This document shows positions 22,506 to 33,671 of a stretch of DNA of 64,000 nucleotides, piece after piece. The stretch is from Chrysemys picta bellii (taxonomy: Eukaryota; Chordata; Testudines; Emydidae): the NCBI RefSeq assembly GCF_011386835.1, contig NC_088804.1, forward strand, positions 34,149,549 through 34,213,548. Direction: 5' to 3'. Position 1 is the first letter of the stretch. The number at the start of each line of letters is the position of its first letter. Under the pieces are notes generated by a model, which made no database searches, was not told the DNA's origin, and saw only the letters and a list, made by a program, of their open reading frames with translations. Position numbers and translations under genes: made by a program.

Positions 22506-22765
22506 GGACAGAAGTGGAAAGCAGTTTGTTTGCTTCAGTCTTTTATTACATGCATTTATAAAATGTCCATCCTAGTCCTTGGGTGCACTTTATATAGATT
22601 TGATTTAAGAGCAAACAGTGTTTTCCTGGAAATAGGGAATGTACTCTCTCTGACCCAACACATCACCAAATTAACTTACCTTACATAACAGTGACTAGCT
22701 CCTAGAGGATGTTGTGTATTGCAGACTTCACCACAGTTTGGCATGGTTGGGTGTCTCTGGGCAGT

Positions 22766-23466
22766 GTTGCCAACTCTTGTGATTTTATCTAGGAATATCT
22801 AGGAATATTTGGTGTTTTTCGTAGAGCCCCCACTCCTGAAGTCAAGTGCTTCTGTGAAAATCTTGACTTAGATTTTTTTTTAAAAGAAAAAAGTTTCTAT
22901 CTTTCATAATTGTGGAGAACAGCTTAAAACATGACCCAAACTCAGCCCTTCACTGGAGCATATTGCTCGGGAGAGACCACCATTGCAGGTCTGCCACCAC
23001 CGTTGGTGGCACCGTGACAACCTTGTCTAGGCTGTCCCTGGCCTGTGAGTACTGGGAGGCCAGCCAGAGCTGAAGGGGTCTCATCCTGAGCCTGGCATGA
23101 CGCACCACCGAGGTGCATGCAGCCATGTGGCCGAGGATTTGAAGGCACACCCGTGCCATGGGCAATAACACTGCAGCCAAGGCTGAAGCAAGTTCCGACT
23201 ACCTTCACTGGCGACAAGAAGGAACTGAGGGTGCGGGGAGCACGCAGCCCCCTTTATGGCGCGATATATCGGCGCCACTCCAGGGGTTGCAGCAGCACTA
23301 CGGATACTGCTAAGGGAAAAACTTCCAGCACCGGTGCACGTGGCAAGCACGCACACCTAATGTGGAATACACAGGAGCAATCACTCGAAGAAGAAGTCAC
23401 GATTTTTAAGCCAATCTCATTATTTTGGGGGGGCTGATTTGTGGTTTTTGAATGCATGGGGCTGGC
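22766..23466. mobile_element. TIR element (GTGTTGCCAAC type) split by retroelement fragment
   Basis: The left part starts CAGTGTTGCCAACTCTTGTG. The right part (ATTTTTAAGCCAATCTCATT to GGGGCTGGCAAAGCTG) ends in the inverted relative CAGCTTTGCCAGCCCC. I recognise both halves as one turtle repeat rich in 'CGATTTTTA'. The middle, about 22940-23397, is foreign and GC-rich. No clear outer target duplication. Confidence 0.6.
22940..23397 (-). pseudogene. DIRS-like retroelement fragment (inferred)
   Basis: Read on the minus strand, the part near 22950-23180 encodes ILGHMAACTSVVRHARLRMR, then PLQLWLASQYS, DSLDKVVTVP and DLQWWSLPSN. The 'LLG.MA...VV..AR.R.RPLQ..L' and 'L.WW..P' patterns are those of the RNase H region of DIRS-type (tyrosine recombinase) retroelements. 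The part at 23240-23397, reversed, reads like a terminal repeat region (CTTCTTCGAGTGATTGCTCC, ATTCCACATTAGGTGTGCG). The two are joined with most of the element missing. Ty3-type origin is the main alternative. Confidence 0.45.
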
Positions 23467-23565
23467 AAAGCTGGGAGAGGCTAAGGTCAGCCCTTTGGCT
23501 GGTAAGGGTTAAAGCATGTTGGCAGAGCTGAGAACGGGTATGGCTGTATATCAGTCACAGAGTGT

Positions 23566-23765
23566 AACTGTAGCTTGAGCTGGCATACCCGAGCTAGCCT
23601 TTAGCCTTATTAGCTCAGGTCCCAGAACACTCAGCCTCGGCAATGCGAGCTCAGCAAGAGCTCTAACTCTCAAGGAATTACCTAGGGTTCCAGGTGGGTT
23701 TGTACCACCTGTGCTGTAGCTCGCTGTCAGCTCCAGCTGCAATCTAGACATACCCAGGAGGGGAG
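23566..23765. repeat. Palindromic repeat related to 126-396
   Basis: CTGTAGCTTGAGCTGGCATACCCGAGCTAG on the left is answered by CTCCAGCTGCAATCTAGACATACCC on the right (each read in part). AGCTC/GAGCT words recur on both sides of the centre. Probably the same fold-back family as the first repeat in the window, diverged. Confidence 0.4.
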
Positions 23766-24470
23766 TGTTCACAATGCTGGTCTTCACCTTCCATCACTTC
23801 GATCCTGCTGTCAGCCCTTCACTTGAAACAGCAATCTTCTGTTTCAAAAAACAGGCAGGATGATGCTTATGATGCTGGTAAAAGCAGGTTTTGCCTTTCC
23901 TTCTCGAGGTAGCTAGGGCATCTCCTACATACTTTAGAACTTCCTTGATGTTTAAAGATGTAGTGGCATCTAAATACATATGGTCTCTTCCCTTGGTAAT
24001 TCATACCTAAAATTGCATCCCTTTTAAAGTGTATGTCTGTTTACTTGGACCTGCTGGTACTGACTTGTGATTGTGCCCCCACTTACCTACCAGATTTGCA
24101 GCTGCACCCTGAAATGCTATGGTTTGGTCTCTCTGGTTTAAGTGCCCCTGAGGCTTAACGTGTTGAGGAAGCAGCACTTTTGGGTCACTCGTTTTACATC
24201 ACATTTGTTTTACGCCACGGATAAAGTACTACTGTCACTACTAAAGGGAACTTTACACTAGCATAACACAAAGTCATACTATGCTGGTTGTTACAGGGCT
24301 ATCGTCTTCTGTAGGGCGCATTCTAGATTTCTCTCTTTTCGGTGTAGTTTGTTTTGTGAAATTCTCTGGGGATGAGGGAGATTTTTGCTTCACTCTGGTA
24401 TTTTCTTGCTCTATGTCTTTGCTATCTTCTTCATTTCAAATTCTTTGCTATGTTCTTACAGTAGAAATCC
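23766..24470. other. No gene recognised
   Basis: Unremarkable sequence; chance frames of 60-80 codons only. Confidence 0.4.
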
Positions 24471-24832
24471 ATCCTAGATTCATAGATTCCAAGGCCGACA
24501 GGGACCATTGTGATCAACTAGTCTAACCTCCTGTATAACACAGGCCATAAAACTTTCCCAAAATAATTCCTAGGGTGTATCTTTTAGAAAAACATCCAAT
24601 ATTGATTTCAAAATTGCCAGTGATGAAGAATCCACCACGACCCTTGGTAAGTTGTTCCTATGGTTTGATGTTGCATTTCCAGTCTGAATTTGTCTTGCTT
24701 CAACTTCCAGCCATTGGAGTGTGTTATACCTTTCTCTGCTAGATGAAGAGCCCATTATCAATTATTTATCCCCCTTATGGATTGCAATCAAGTCACCTGT
24801 TAACCTTCTCTTTGTTAAGGAGCTCTCTAAAC
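24471..24832 (-). mobile_element. CR1 3' end, GACCATTGTGATCAACTAG subfamily
   Basis: From left: tail TAGATTCATAGATTCCAAGG, GGGACCATTGTGATCAAC, then the reversed C-terminal coding part. The minus-strand frame (24570-24761) contains LEVEARQIQTGNATSN and LPRVVVDSSSLAILKSILDV, equivalent to the CR1 end '[23 protein letters not shown]'. 5'-truncated. Confidence 0.8.
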
Positions 24833-25010
24833 CTTAGAAATCTTAGAAATGTAGGATTGAAAGGGACCCCCATAGGTCATCTAGTCCAGTCCCTTGCACT
24901 GAGGAAGGACTAAGTATTATCTTGACTATCTCTGACAAGTGGTCTAACCTATTCTTAAAAACCTCCATTGATGGTGATTCCACAACCTTCATGGGTAATT
25001 TGTATGAAAA
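24833..25010 (-). mobile_element. Second CR1 3' tail, minus strand, in tandem
   Basis: Starts with TTAGAAATCTTAGAAATG (a tail-like doublet), then GGATTGAAAGGGACCCCC, CATCTAGTCCAGTCCC and ends within AACCTCCATTGATGGTGATT. It differs in subfamily from the adjoining tail, so two insertions used neighbouring sites in the same orientation. Confidence 0.8.
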
Positions 25011-25836
25011 AGGGACCTCACTGGGGAAGAGCTAGGAGGGCAGGGACAAAACGGAGACACAGATTAGAGGAATGGAGTAAAGAGATGGGGGTGTTTGCAG
25101 AGGGAATCTCAGAAGACATGGGGTCTGAATGTGTCCTTATTGAATATTAAAAACATTCAGGCATCTGTGAATTGGATTCAAGGTAGATAAGAAGCTTTGC
25201 ATAATTTCAGAAAGGTAAACTGATTTTGCTGAAAATTTAAACACAATCATTCTTCCAAGCTCGAAAAATTTCAGCCAAATAGGAAAAAATTTTCTTAGCA
25301 TATGAGAAGAGCGGGTTATAATGCTAGCTAGTCTCAGCATAACCATAACTATACTATTTGCTACCCAGAAGACTTTATACTATAGGACATATTGTACCCT
25401 GAAAAAGTTTCTTCTAAAAGAAACCACTTAGTTCATCCAGACTGCAGTATGAAGCATCAAGGTTTTGCTTTCCCCCCCCTTCCATCAGGCTATTTTCAAT
25501 GATGCTTTGAAAATCCAGAGTGGTTATGACATGAACTACCGTTAAAATAGCACTTAAGCAGAAGACACTTGAGAATGCCAACAGCATGCATTAAACACTT
25601 TGATTATCTCTGAACCTATTTCCAACACTCAAGGTGCTTCTTTGTTTATTGAGCAGCGTCTCTTTCATCACTGTTCAAGAATGGTAAGGTTGGGGGTGTT
25701 TTAATGGCAGCTAGTGTAATAGTCAGTGTGAAAATTCACAATGCCAGCTTGTAAAACAAGCGGCAAACATTTGTAACAGAGTGCGTGCTAGAATAACTTT
25801 GAACTTCAAGTCTACTGCACAGCAGTTGAGATCACT
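25011..25836. other. No gene recognised
   Basis: AT-rich intergenic-type sequence without repeat ends or plausible frames. Confidence 0.4.
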
Positions 25837-25839
25837 ATG

Positions 25840-26140
25840 AACAATCCCAGTGGATACCTGCACTTGCAAGACCACATTTTCCCCAGGCTTCAAACCATCC
25901 TCTGCTTTTTGTCACTTATAAAAAGGTGCACACAAATGTTTGCACCTGCAGAATTGCATGTACATCTGCATAACGGTGCCTGTGAACCAGCTGGTAGGAG
26001 TGCTCAATTCCCCAGTTCATACGCAACAAGAGGAATACCCATGAAGAAAATGAGTCAATGGGTAATTTTGCAGGCACAAAAGATTGTACATCTTGCACAT
26101 TTTTGCAAGTGTACACATGAAGGCCACAGCTGGAAGTCTG
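25840..26140. repeat. Imperfect fold-back repeat (TTTGCACCTGCA type)
   Basis: TTTGCACCTGCAGAATTGC on the left pairs with the inverted TTTTGTGCCTGCAAAATTACC on the right, and ATGTACATC/GATTGTACATC recur. Opposing frames of 112 and 122 codons cross it and are explained by the inverted structure, not by a gene. Confidence 0.5.
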
Positions 26141-26833
26141 TCCCAGAAATGGGGAATGTGAACAATCAACTATAAGATGACAGCTGAGGTTAACATGCCA
26201 TAAGTAAAAACACTGAACCCTATAAGCAGATATATATTGGATCTGGTCACTTCTAACCTGTCCTTTACACTCTCTCTTATGCATGCCAAATTTTTGCCAC
26301 TGTGGGGCGCTTGTCAGTGATTAACAATGGCTCATACTGCCTCCTCCCACATACACACAAGTGAACTCAGTTGAATTATTGTCCAATAAAGACATCTGTC
26401 CACTTAGTATTTCTTCTCTGTGGATCCAATGCAAGTATCATAGATCATATCTATTAACAGTATAATATAAATTGTTTTAGTGTAACTAAAGGTTCAGATA
26501 TAAAAGATTGTCTATACGAACAGCATATTGTCATCAAATATTGTCTCTAAACAAACTATCCCATTTCTTTGAGTACCTGGAAAAATATATAATCCCTGAG
26601 TAGCTGAGGCGTACAATTTATTTCCACCTGCTCACATCACTGCTTTAGAAATTCCTAACCAGCAGCGATCAGCTCCCACTGTCATGTGTAAAAGCTTCCT
26701 CAGGTCTGCTTGTCATTTAAATGCACATTATTACAAACACCAGTGTCACTGCATTGAACACCTCTCTCCGGAAGAGCATCAGGAGGCGAAGAGAGTCATG
26801 TTAGAGATTTAACTAAACAACAGCTCAGGCTTT
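26141..26833. other. No gene recognised
   Basis: No open frames of note and no recognisable repeats. Confidence 0.4.
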
Positions 26834-27075
26834 AAAGTTGTGTCTACATTATGGAGGCTATACCTGCATAGCTATGCCAGCAGAAACCTGTGATACAGAC
26901 GCAGCCTATACCTACAGAAGGGATTTTTCCATCAGTGTAAGATCTCCATCTCTCCGAAGCTAGTTACAGCTACGTCTACACTTGGGCTTAGGTCAGCATA
27001 GCTACATTGGTCAGGGATGTGATTTTTTTCACAGCCGTGACCAACACAGCTATGTTGACCTAACTTTTTATTAAG
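26834..27075. repeat. Fold-back MITE ('GTCTACACT...GGTCAGCATAGCT' type)
   Basis: Near the right end, GGTCAGCATAGCTACATTGG, GTGATTTTTTTCAC and ACACAGCTATGTTGACC form an inverted pair around a GTGAnnnnTCAC centre. The left half holds TACCTGCATAGCTATGCC and GCCTATACCTACAG. I recognise this as a degraded copy of a very common turtle MITE with TCTACACT motifs. Confidence 0.6.
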
Positions 27076-30008
27076 GTAAAGTTACAATAAAACTTTAACA
27101 TATTACATTGTACAGACCAAGACTAAGTAACCTCCTGGCTACAGCTGGCAGGATCAAAATGTTGTGTATGCATATACACGTGGTTGACCTTCTTTTCCAT
27201 CTTGAATCATAGTCACATGCTTTCTACAACATAAAACTGACAGTCTCATAGTCATGCAATACATCACCATATGAGGAGAGATTTGGGATAACAAGTTACG
27301 GAATACAGACAACTCCTGAAAAGCCCTGTGCTCCTTCAAGGTCCCTGTGAGGCACCGAGAGCCCTCAGTCGCGACTGGGGAGCTGAGGGCGCCTAGCGTC
27401 TTGCAGGATCAGGTACTAACTTTAAATTAATCTCCCTTTCCCCCATTCCCCTCTCTAGAGAGGTACCTAATTAATGTTTGGCTGCCATTCTAAACAGGCC
27501 CAAGTGACAGAAGTTCAGAAGTGGACAGCTTATATTTTATTCCTCCCTATCTTTATCTTACCTCTACAGAATTTATTAAGCCCAATATAATTTGCCGGAC
27601 TAAACAAGCTTTATGCCCCTGACTAAATATGCCTTTGGGATGCATGGCAAATGAACACTCTGCATTAGAACAACCACAGCCCATGCTCTGGTAAACATTA
27701 AAGATTTAATATTTTATTAAACCTTAATTAAACGATCAGGATTTGGTTTGTGTCTCTTTCCCCGTCTCTGCTAATCACCTAGGTACTTCTGTGTAAACAG
27801 ACACTCTCCTATCTGACTTCAGCCTGCCTTACTGAGTGATGCTGTAGACCTCACAGCTGTTTTCATGATAATGAATTACGATGTCACAAATGATGGACAT
27901 CGCTGAACAAATCCAGGAAGGTGGAGTTAGCTGGTGAGAAGAGAGATGCAGAAATAGAGCCCAAGAGGTGAATGGAGTTATTAAAAAAAAACTGTTTTCT
28001 TTGCATGTGGCTGAGGGTGTCCCTGAAGGGCCACTCCTAAGCCCATATATAACAAGATATAGCAGTGCACTGACATCTTAGTTCTCAGAAAGGGTAGAAA
28101 TATGGACTTCTTGCACAAAAAATAAGAGGTCTCTACTACTTGAGCTAAAAAGATAACTCCTTTAGCTCTGAGTAAGTTGCTGGCTGTTCTAATAACAAGG
28201 CCAGGCACCAGAATGAGATATGATCTCACATATTAAGCCAGTGTATTACACACATACTATCACACAAAAAATAATATGAGCTACATTAGGTTACACTGTT
28301 GCTCTCACAAAAAGCACCCAGGCTAGGAGTTTACATTATTCTTCTAGTCAATAGAGCTTTAAAGGTCTAACTAAGAATCCCTTACAAAAACTGCAATATT
28401 TTATGGTAAATGCGCAATAAGCCAGAGTAATGGTAATTTGTAACCTGCATTGTTTTGGACCATTATTAAAATATATTTATATAAGGGATCTTGCTCTCCA
28501 CAAACATTAGAGTCAGCAACACAAATAGCACAGAAGCAACTTCAAAGCCAGTAATAAAGACTTCAGCTTTCCAAGGACAGGTACATAAATGTGGATTCGC
28601 AGGGAACAAATTAGGGATCCAACTTTTCCACCTACTGCAAGAAAGGTGCTGAAGTTGAACATTTTGTTTTTATTGGCAGCAACCTCCCCCTTCCTTCTGA
28701 TACAGAGTATTATGATTTTTCAGGATAACAGCTTTTTATTGTCACTTCATTTGGCTATACAGTGGGTGAAAGCTAAAGAAAGGTTCTTTCTGCCTCAGAA
28801 AAAAGGCTGGGCACGGGCAAAAGCTTGTTTCTCCCCCTCCCCCATTATTTAAGGTATTGAAAGCCTAACAACTGCTTTTTAATAAGTTCAGACTATAAAT
28901 GCCATAATGGTCATTGATCCTGTCAACACACAGCACTACCTTAGTGAGAGCAGATTCACTATCACAAGCTATATAGCTTCCTCATGCACACACAGTTTTG
29001 TTGCACAAGTAGAACAAGCACCTGGAATAAGTGTTTTTGCCACTGCTGAAAGGAGGGGGGAGGAGCACAGTATATAATGGAAAGAGAGAATGTGTAAGTG
29101 TGTGTGCTAAACAGAAGCCCAGGATGCATTTTTCTCTCTCTTTTACACACATACACACGCACACACAAAATGATAGCATGTTTTTACTTTCACTTTTGCA
29201 CTGACATACCCTAGATTCTAGAACTTCCTGTATTCTGATCACTAGACTACTGCTGCAGTCCCAGATTGAAACCCAAAGCCCCATTCCTACAGTCACTGCA
29301 TTCTATCTAGTAAAATGCTCTAATATAATATCTGGAATAGAAACATTGACAAGTATCTGGATAGCAGTTGTGGCATTTACGTAATGATATTCAGATTGAA
29401 CTCAACAGACTCATTTCATTCCATTTTTCTTTCCACATCAGAAAATGGGAGAGGGGGCAAGTGAAAAGATCACTCCTTTGAGAATCACTACAATAGTTTG
29501 TCAAGATAACATGTTTTAATACAAGGAAAGGCAAATGCACAGCCTATTTCCAAATGGATAAATTAAATAAATCCTTCTAAACCAATTTCTTCTTGTTTGC
29601 TGATTTGGGGGAAACTATGCTACATTTTTACCATCTGTATCATCTACTATAAACAGCACTAATCTACCCAAACATATTGAGAGTCAATATCCATTTCCAG
29701 TTATGAATGAACACAGCAGGAAGCTGATAAAACATCAATGATTCAAACAGGGGCTCAGTTTTAAAATGGGATACATGATCTGGGCTATATCTTCTGTGAT
29801 TTTCATAGGGAGTACAATGTGTGAAGGTCAAATATTATGCCTGGATTTGCTATTACTCCTTTTACATTCTGTTCAAATAGAATTTTTCTGTTAATAAAGA
29901 TAACAATAAAAAAAAGATTTAGGTCATTTGTTGGTTCCCTAATTTCTTCTAACATTATTCTTTGAGACTGAGAAAAATCCTCATTGCCTCAAATATGGTA
30001 AACAACAT
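27076..30008. other. No gene recognised, 2.9 kb
   Basis: AT-rich sequence. A short interrupted CA run lies near 29146-29167. All frames are under 105 codons and show no domain. Several single-base runs (for example A run near 27982) but no repeat boundaries. Confidence 0.45.
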
Positions 30009-30107
30009 TTGGGGCCAGAGCCTCAGTTGGTGTAAAGTCACCTTTTCTCCAGTGAAGTTAATGGAGCTACACCAATTTACACCTGCTGAGAATCTGGCCT
30101 GCTATCT
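30009..30107. repeat. Short palindromic repeat
   Basis: GGGGCCAGAGCCTCAGTTGG pairs with CTGCTGAGAATCTGGCC, and GTGTAAAGTCACC with ACCAATTTACACC, around CTCCAGTGAAGTTAATGGAG. Same class as 37742-37818, where GCTAGATTCTCAGCTGG pairs with ACTGAGGATCTGGCCC. Confidence 0.7.
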
Positions 30108-30683
30108 ACTTGTATTAAAGCACCTTTTCTTTTTGTCCGGGGGGTGATTCAACAACTAATTCTGGCACATTTTCATTTCACAGATTTCTCTTGTATGTGT
30201 AGAAGTTACTGAACCTTGACAAAACAAAACAGCCAGAAGAAATCATGTAGCTAATTTCACAACATGTAACTGATTTTTATCAGATTTTAATAACTATTCT
30301 ACTTTTTGATCATAAAATATCAACATGCTTTCAGAAATGCTAGCAAGAAATCCTCCAATACCAAGTAGTGTGATCGATACTGCTTTAGTAGAAGATATTT
30401 TCCTCTTTCTTTTATTTTTTGGATGCATTGGTTTCTGCTGTACTAGAAAATCATTTATCCAAGAGAAAGTATTACTTTCCAATCTCTGTGCTATTGGCAT
30501 TTTACACTAGCTTTTCTGGAAGATGATCTAAGAAAATGTTAATCTTTCACCTGGTGTATATTGGTCTTCAGTTGCAAAGCTTGGATTAACACTGAGCACT
30601 GCCGAAATACTTTTTATGTGCTGTGTGTACTAAACTCTAGTAATGACACTTTACAAATCGAAGGCACTTTCATTGAAGATTGT
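30108..30683. other. No gene recognised
   Basis: AT-rich, chance frames only. Confidence 0.4.
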
Positions 30684-30968
30684 GACACTGAAGGGGGGGT
30701 GGGTATAACAGGCGAGGGAAGGCTCTGCCTTCCCTGGCTGCAGCTGCTGCCACGGGACACTGGGCTGGGGCCCAGGCTGGATGGCATGGCTGGGGCTGCG
30801 CAGGCCAAGACTCGGGTTGGTCAGCTGGCTGGGGCCGGCCCAGGGCTCCTACGGCAGCAGGAGGGGAAACGGGGGGCTCAGGGTTCCGGCCGTGGGCGGC
30901 AGGGCCTTGTGCAAAAGGGGCAGGGCCACGGGGCTAGCCTCCTCAAAGGGGGTGAGTGGTCCACCCTC
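30684..30968. repeat. GC-rich dispersed repeat
   Basis: Abrupt GC-rich island: GGCGAGGGAAGGCTCTGCC at the left, then GGGGCTGGGGCCC-type phrases, and GGGGCAGGGCCACGGGGCTA to GTCCACCCTCCA at the right. I recognise the wording as a turtle DNA-element repeat. The 162- and 83-codon frames across it reflect its low stop-codon density. Confidence 0.5.
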
Positions 30969-31604
30969 CATCAATGTGTCACTGGTTTGTTACCTAACAC
31001 GAACAAGAATTCAAAGTTTAAAAAGTATATAATATGCTTCTACAGTTGATGCCAGATAACAAAACAAACATCTTTTTAAAAAGCTTGGACCAAATCACAG
31101 CAAACGGAGCAAGCGGCTTTGCCTGGCGGTGTGAAAAAGTCCTGGTGCTCACCAGGGCATCCATAAAGATGGCAAACAACCACTACTGCAGAGTGTAAGG
31201 GAGTAGCAGAGACGGTAACATTTTGCTTGAGTGGATCCGTGCTGTGGACAGACTCACTAGCGACAGCCCTGGCCAATCCACAATCTCTCCAACCCCTGCC
31301 ATGAGCTGCAGGCACCTCTTGCAGAGATCTTCAGTGTGCAAGAAATTGTAGAGTTCCTCTCTGCAGTGGTTCTACTCCTCGCACAGCTGACACACACTTT
31401 GTACACTGCTTTTGCAGTTTACAGACCCCCACAGGAGTGGCCTGGGGCTAGCCTATTTTGAATTTCAAACATCAAAAATAATTAATTGGGATCTAATTGG
31501 TAGCAGCTGATCCTCACAGATGGTACCACAGGGGCAGAGAGAGTAGACAGGGCAACCTTCACAAAGGTTCAGTTCAATAAGAAAATAAAAGTTCCAAAGG
31601 TTAT
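30969..31604. other. No gene recognised
   Basis: No convincing frame or repeat. A minus-strand frame of 79 codons at 31076-31315 has no recognisable domain. Confidence 0.4.
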
Positions 31605-32400
31605 TCCAACTGGTAGAACTTTGGAAATAACCAGGAATTTCCCATCAAACTGATTTTCTCACGAAAATGCAGTTTCTGAAAAATCAAAAACTTCTGTGAG
31701 AAGATCTTGACTTTACCTAAAAAAAAAAAAAATCAGTTTTCCATTGGGAAAATCAAAATTCAATGTTTTCGTTTTGGTTCGGTTTGACCCCAATCTGAAT
31801 ATTTCATTTTGATGTACTGACCTGAAATGTTTTCTTTTCAATCAGATCAATCAAACATTAAACGGCAATTCCTTGTTAGGCACATTGTCTTATTGGAGCT
31901 GTAGTTCGGGCTTCCATTCCCTCCTATGGGCGAACTTCCTGGAATACTACACCTCCCGTAAGGCAATACTGATTTCCTTCTGACCAACCTCTGCATGGTG
32001 CATCATGGGAGTCACAATTCTGGGTGCAGCAGGGAGCCTGGTTGTTAGGGCAAAACAGGGGCATCCATCTTCTGAATTACAACTTCCATACGGGAATGCA
32101 CCACAATGGGAGAATGCAATTTAAAATTTAACTTGGTTGAAATGAAGCATTTCACGTTATATCAACAAATCAAAATGAAACATTTATATTTAGGGAATGT
32201 TGGGGAAAAAATGCTTGAAAACGCTGAAACAAAATGTTTTGACATTTCTGAACCCTCATTTTTCAGAATTTCCATTCCATGAAAGAAATCAAAATTTAAA
32301 ATTTTCCTCTCAATTTGAGCCAAAAACAAATGTTGAAATGTCAGAATTTTCCACAGGATGGAAATTCCAAATTGCACTCAGCTCTGCAGAGCTTCTTGTT
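31605..32400. repeat. AT-rich fold-back repeat with GCATCATGGGAG centre
   Basis: AT-rich arms rich in AAATTTTC/GAAAATTT words flank a centre with TGTAGTTCGGGC, ACTACACCTCCCGTAAGG and GCATCATGGGAGTCACAATT. The outer parts answer each other (GGAATTTCCCATC on the left, GATGGAAATTCC on the right). The pattern matches a dispersed turtle MITE whose middle says 'catgggagttgtagt'. Boundaries uncertain. Confidence 0.5.
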
Positions 32401-32403
32401 TCT

Positions 32404-32494
32404 CCTAGACTGCAAGCTCTTTGGGGCAACAACTGTTGTTTATTATATTTGTGTACAGGCCCAACTTAGTTAAGGCCTTTAGCAGCTACTATAT
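32404..32494 (+). mobile_element. L2-like LINE 3' tail, interrupted by hAT copy 3
   Basis: CCTAGACTGCAAGCTCTTTG and GGGGCAACAACTG match the L2-like tail at 17598. GGCCTTTAGCAGCTACTATA is followed by the hAT insertion, and the expected ATAAATAAATAGTAATA end continues at 32822-32850. Confidence 0.6.
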
Positions 32495-32813
32495 CAGGGG
32501 TCGGCAACGTTTGGCACGCAGCTCGCCAGGGTAAGCACCCTAGCGGGCCGGGCCAGTTTATTTACCTGCTGATGCAGCAGGTTCGGCCGATCGCGGCTCC
32601 CACTGGCCGCGGTTCGCCGTCCCAGGCCAATGGAGGCGGCGGGAAGCCACGGCCAGCGCCGCTTCCCACCGCCCCCATTGGCCCAGGACGGCGAACCGCG
32701 GCCAGTGGGAGCCGCGATCGGCCGAACCTGCTGCATCAGCAGGTAAATAAACTGGCCCGGCCCGCTAGGGTGCTTACCCTGGCGAGCCGCGTGCCAAACG
32801 TTGCCGATCCCTG
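32495..32813. mobile_element. Non-autonomous hAT-type fold-back element, copy 3
   Basis: CAGGGGTCGGCAACGTTTGG to CCAAACGTTGCCGATCCCTG, flanked by perfect 8-bp duplications TACTATAT (32487-32494 and 32814-32821). At 319 bp it is almost entirely self-complementary, giving near-identical 78-84 codon frames on both strands. No transposase. Confidence 0.9.
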
Positions 32814-32850
32814 TACTATATTATAAATAAATAGTAATATTAAATAATAT

Positions 32851-33575
32851 CTGCAAAAAAATTGCTGGAAAACTTGTGATGATGGGCTTTCTGCTCTTAG
32901 AACACTTTCTCTCATTGTATATTGGTATAAGCAGGTTCTGATCTTGGCCACAAAATGGACATGAATGGACACTTAACTAAACATTTCAGAACCTCAACAA
33001 GAATCGATTCTAAAACAGGGCAAAGGTTCAGGTTTGTGGGATTTTATTTTCTCTAAAATGGCTTTCTGATTGAGACACCTAACCTAATAGTTTTTAGCCA
33101 GCTAGCATCAGACACCAGACTGCTGTTCCTCTGATCTCTAGAGTCTGAGAGACTGTTCCCAACAAGTTTAAATGAAGAACTTGGTAAAAAAGATGTCCCA
33201 AAGGACTTTAAATGTGCATGCTCCAAGCCTTACGTATTGGCTGGTGAAGACTAATTACAGCTGGAGATGCTTTTTCTTTTCCCTTCCCACTTTGTAGAGA
33301 TGGGATTTTAGCTGATACAAAATATTGTACAAGGAAATATTAGTTTAGTCAAAATATGCAAAAAGCAGGTAATGCACAGAGCAGACTGAGCTACCTCAGA
33401 TAGTTATGCACTCTTGCATTAAACTAACACTTCCCATATGGAATAGTAAGTATATTAGTCACAACCATTCTCTTATTAGCTTCATGAGGAATAACCCAAG
33501 CTTCTGTCCAGGGAATAAAAAGTGGTAAGTTAAGAAAAGGAAAATTTTAGATTTAGATAATTAGATATTTAGATA
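32851..33575. other. No gene recognised
   Basis: Ordinary AT-rich sequence; no repeat or frame worth calling. Confidence 0.4.
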
Positions 33576-33671
33576 CTAGTTGACAGAGACTTTCCATCTA
33601 CCCCAGGTCAACCTCTCCTTCAAGAACAATCAAGGATGACCTGGGGTAGATGGAAAGTCTCTGTCAACTAG
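33576..33671. repeat. Perfect 35-bp inverted repeat with 26-nt loop
   Basis: The arm at 33576-33610 (starts CTAGTTGACAGAGACTTTCC) is repeated without mismatch, inverted, at 33637-33671. The loop is 33611-33636. The right arm is followed by a direct duplication AACTAGACCA/AACTAGACCA. It shows no TIR or target-duplication pattern and no resemblance to the repeat families in the window. Zero mismatches over 35 bp imply a recent origin or active maintenance. Transcripts from either strand would form a hairpin. Confidence 0.95.

Noticed and set aside
25837..26284. Overlapping frames of 112 (plus) and 122 (minus) codons
   Set aside because: They lie in an imperfect fold-back repeat, which yields mirror frames; no domain or signal is visible.
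26834..27075. Transcription-factor palindrome at GTGATTTTTTTCAC
   Set aside because: It is the centre of a fold-back MITE rather than an isolated regulatory site.
30561..31049. 162-codon plus-strand frame
   Set aside because: Its middle is the GC-rich repeat at 30684-30968 and its two ends are unrelated AT-rich sequence.
33576..33671. Perfect hairpin as a microRNA precursor
   Set aside because: A perfect 35-bp stem without bulges and with no conserved seed known to me is more like a fresh inverted duplication; it is kept as a finding only.
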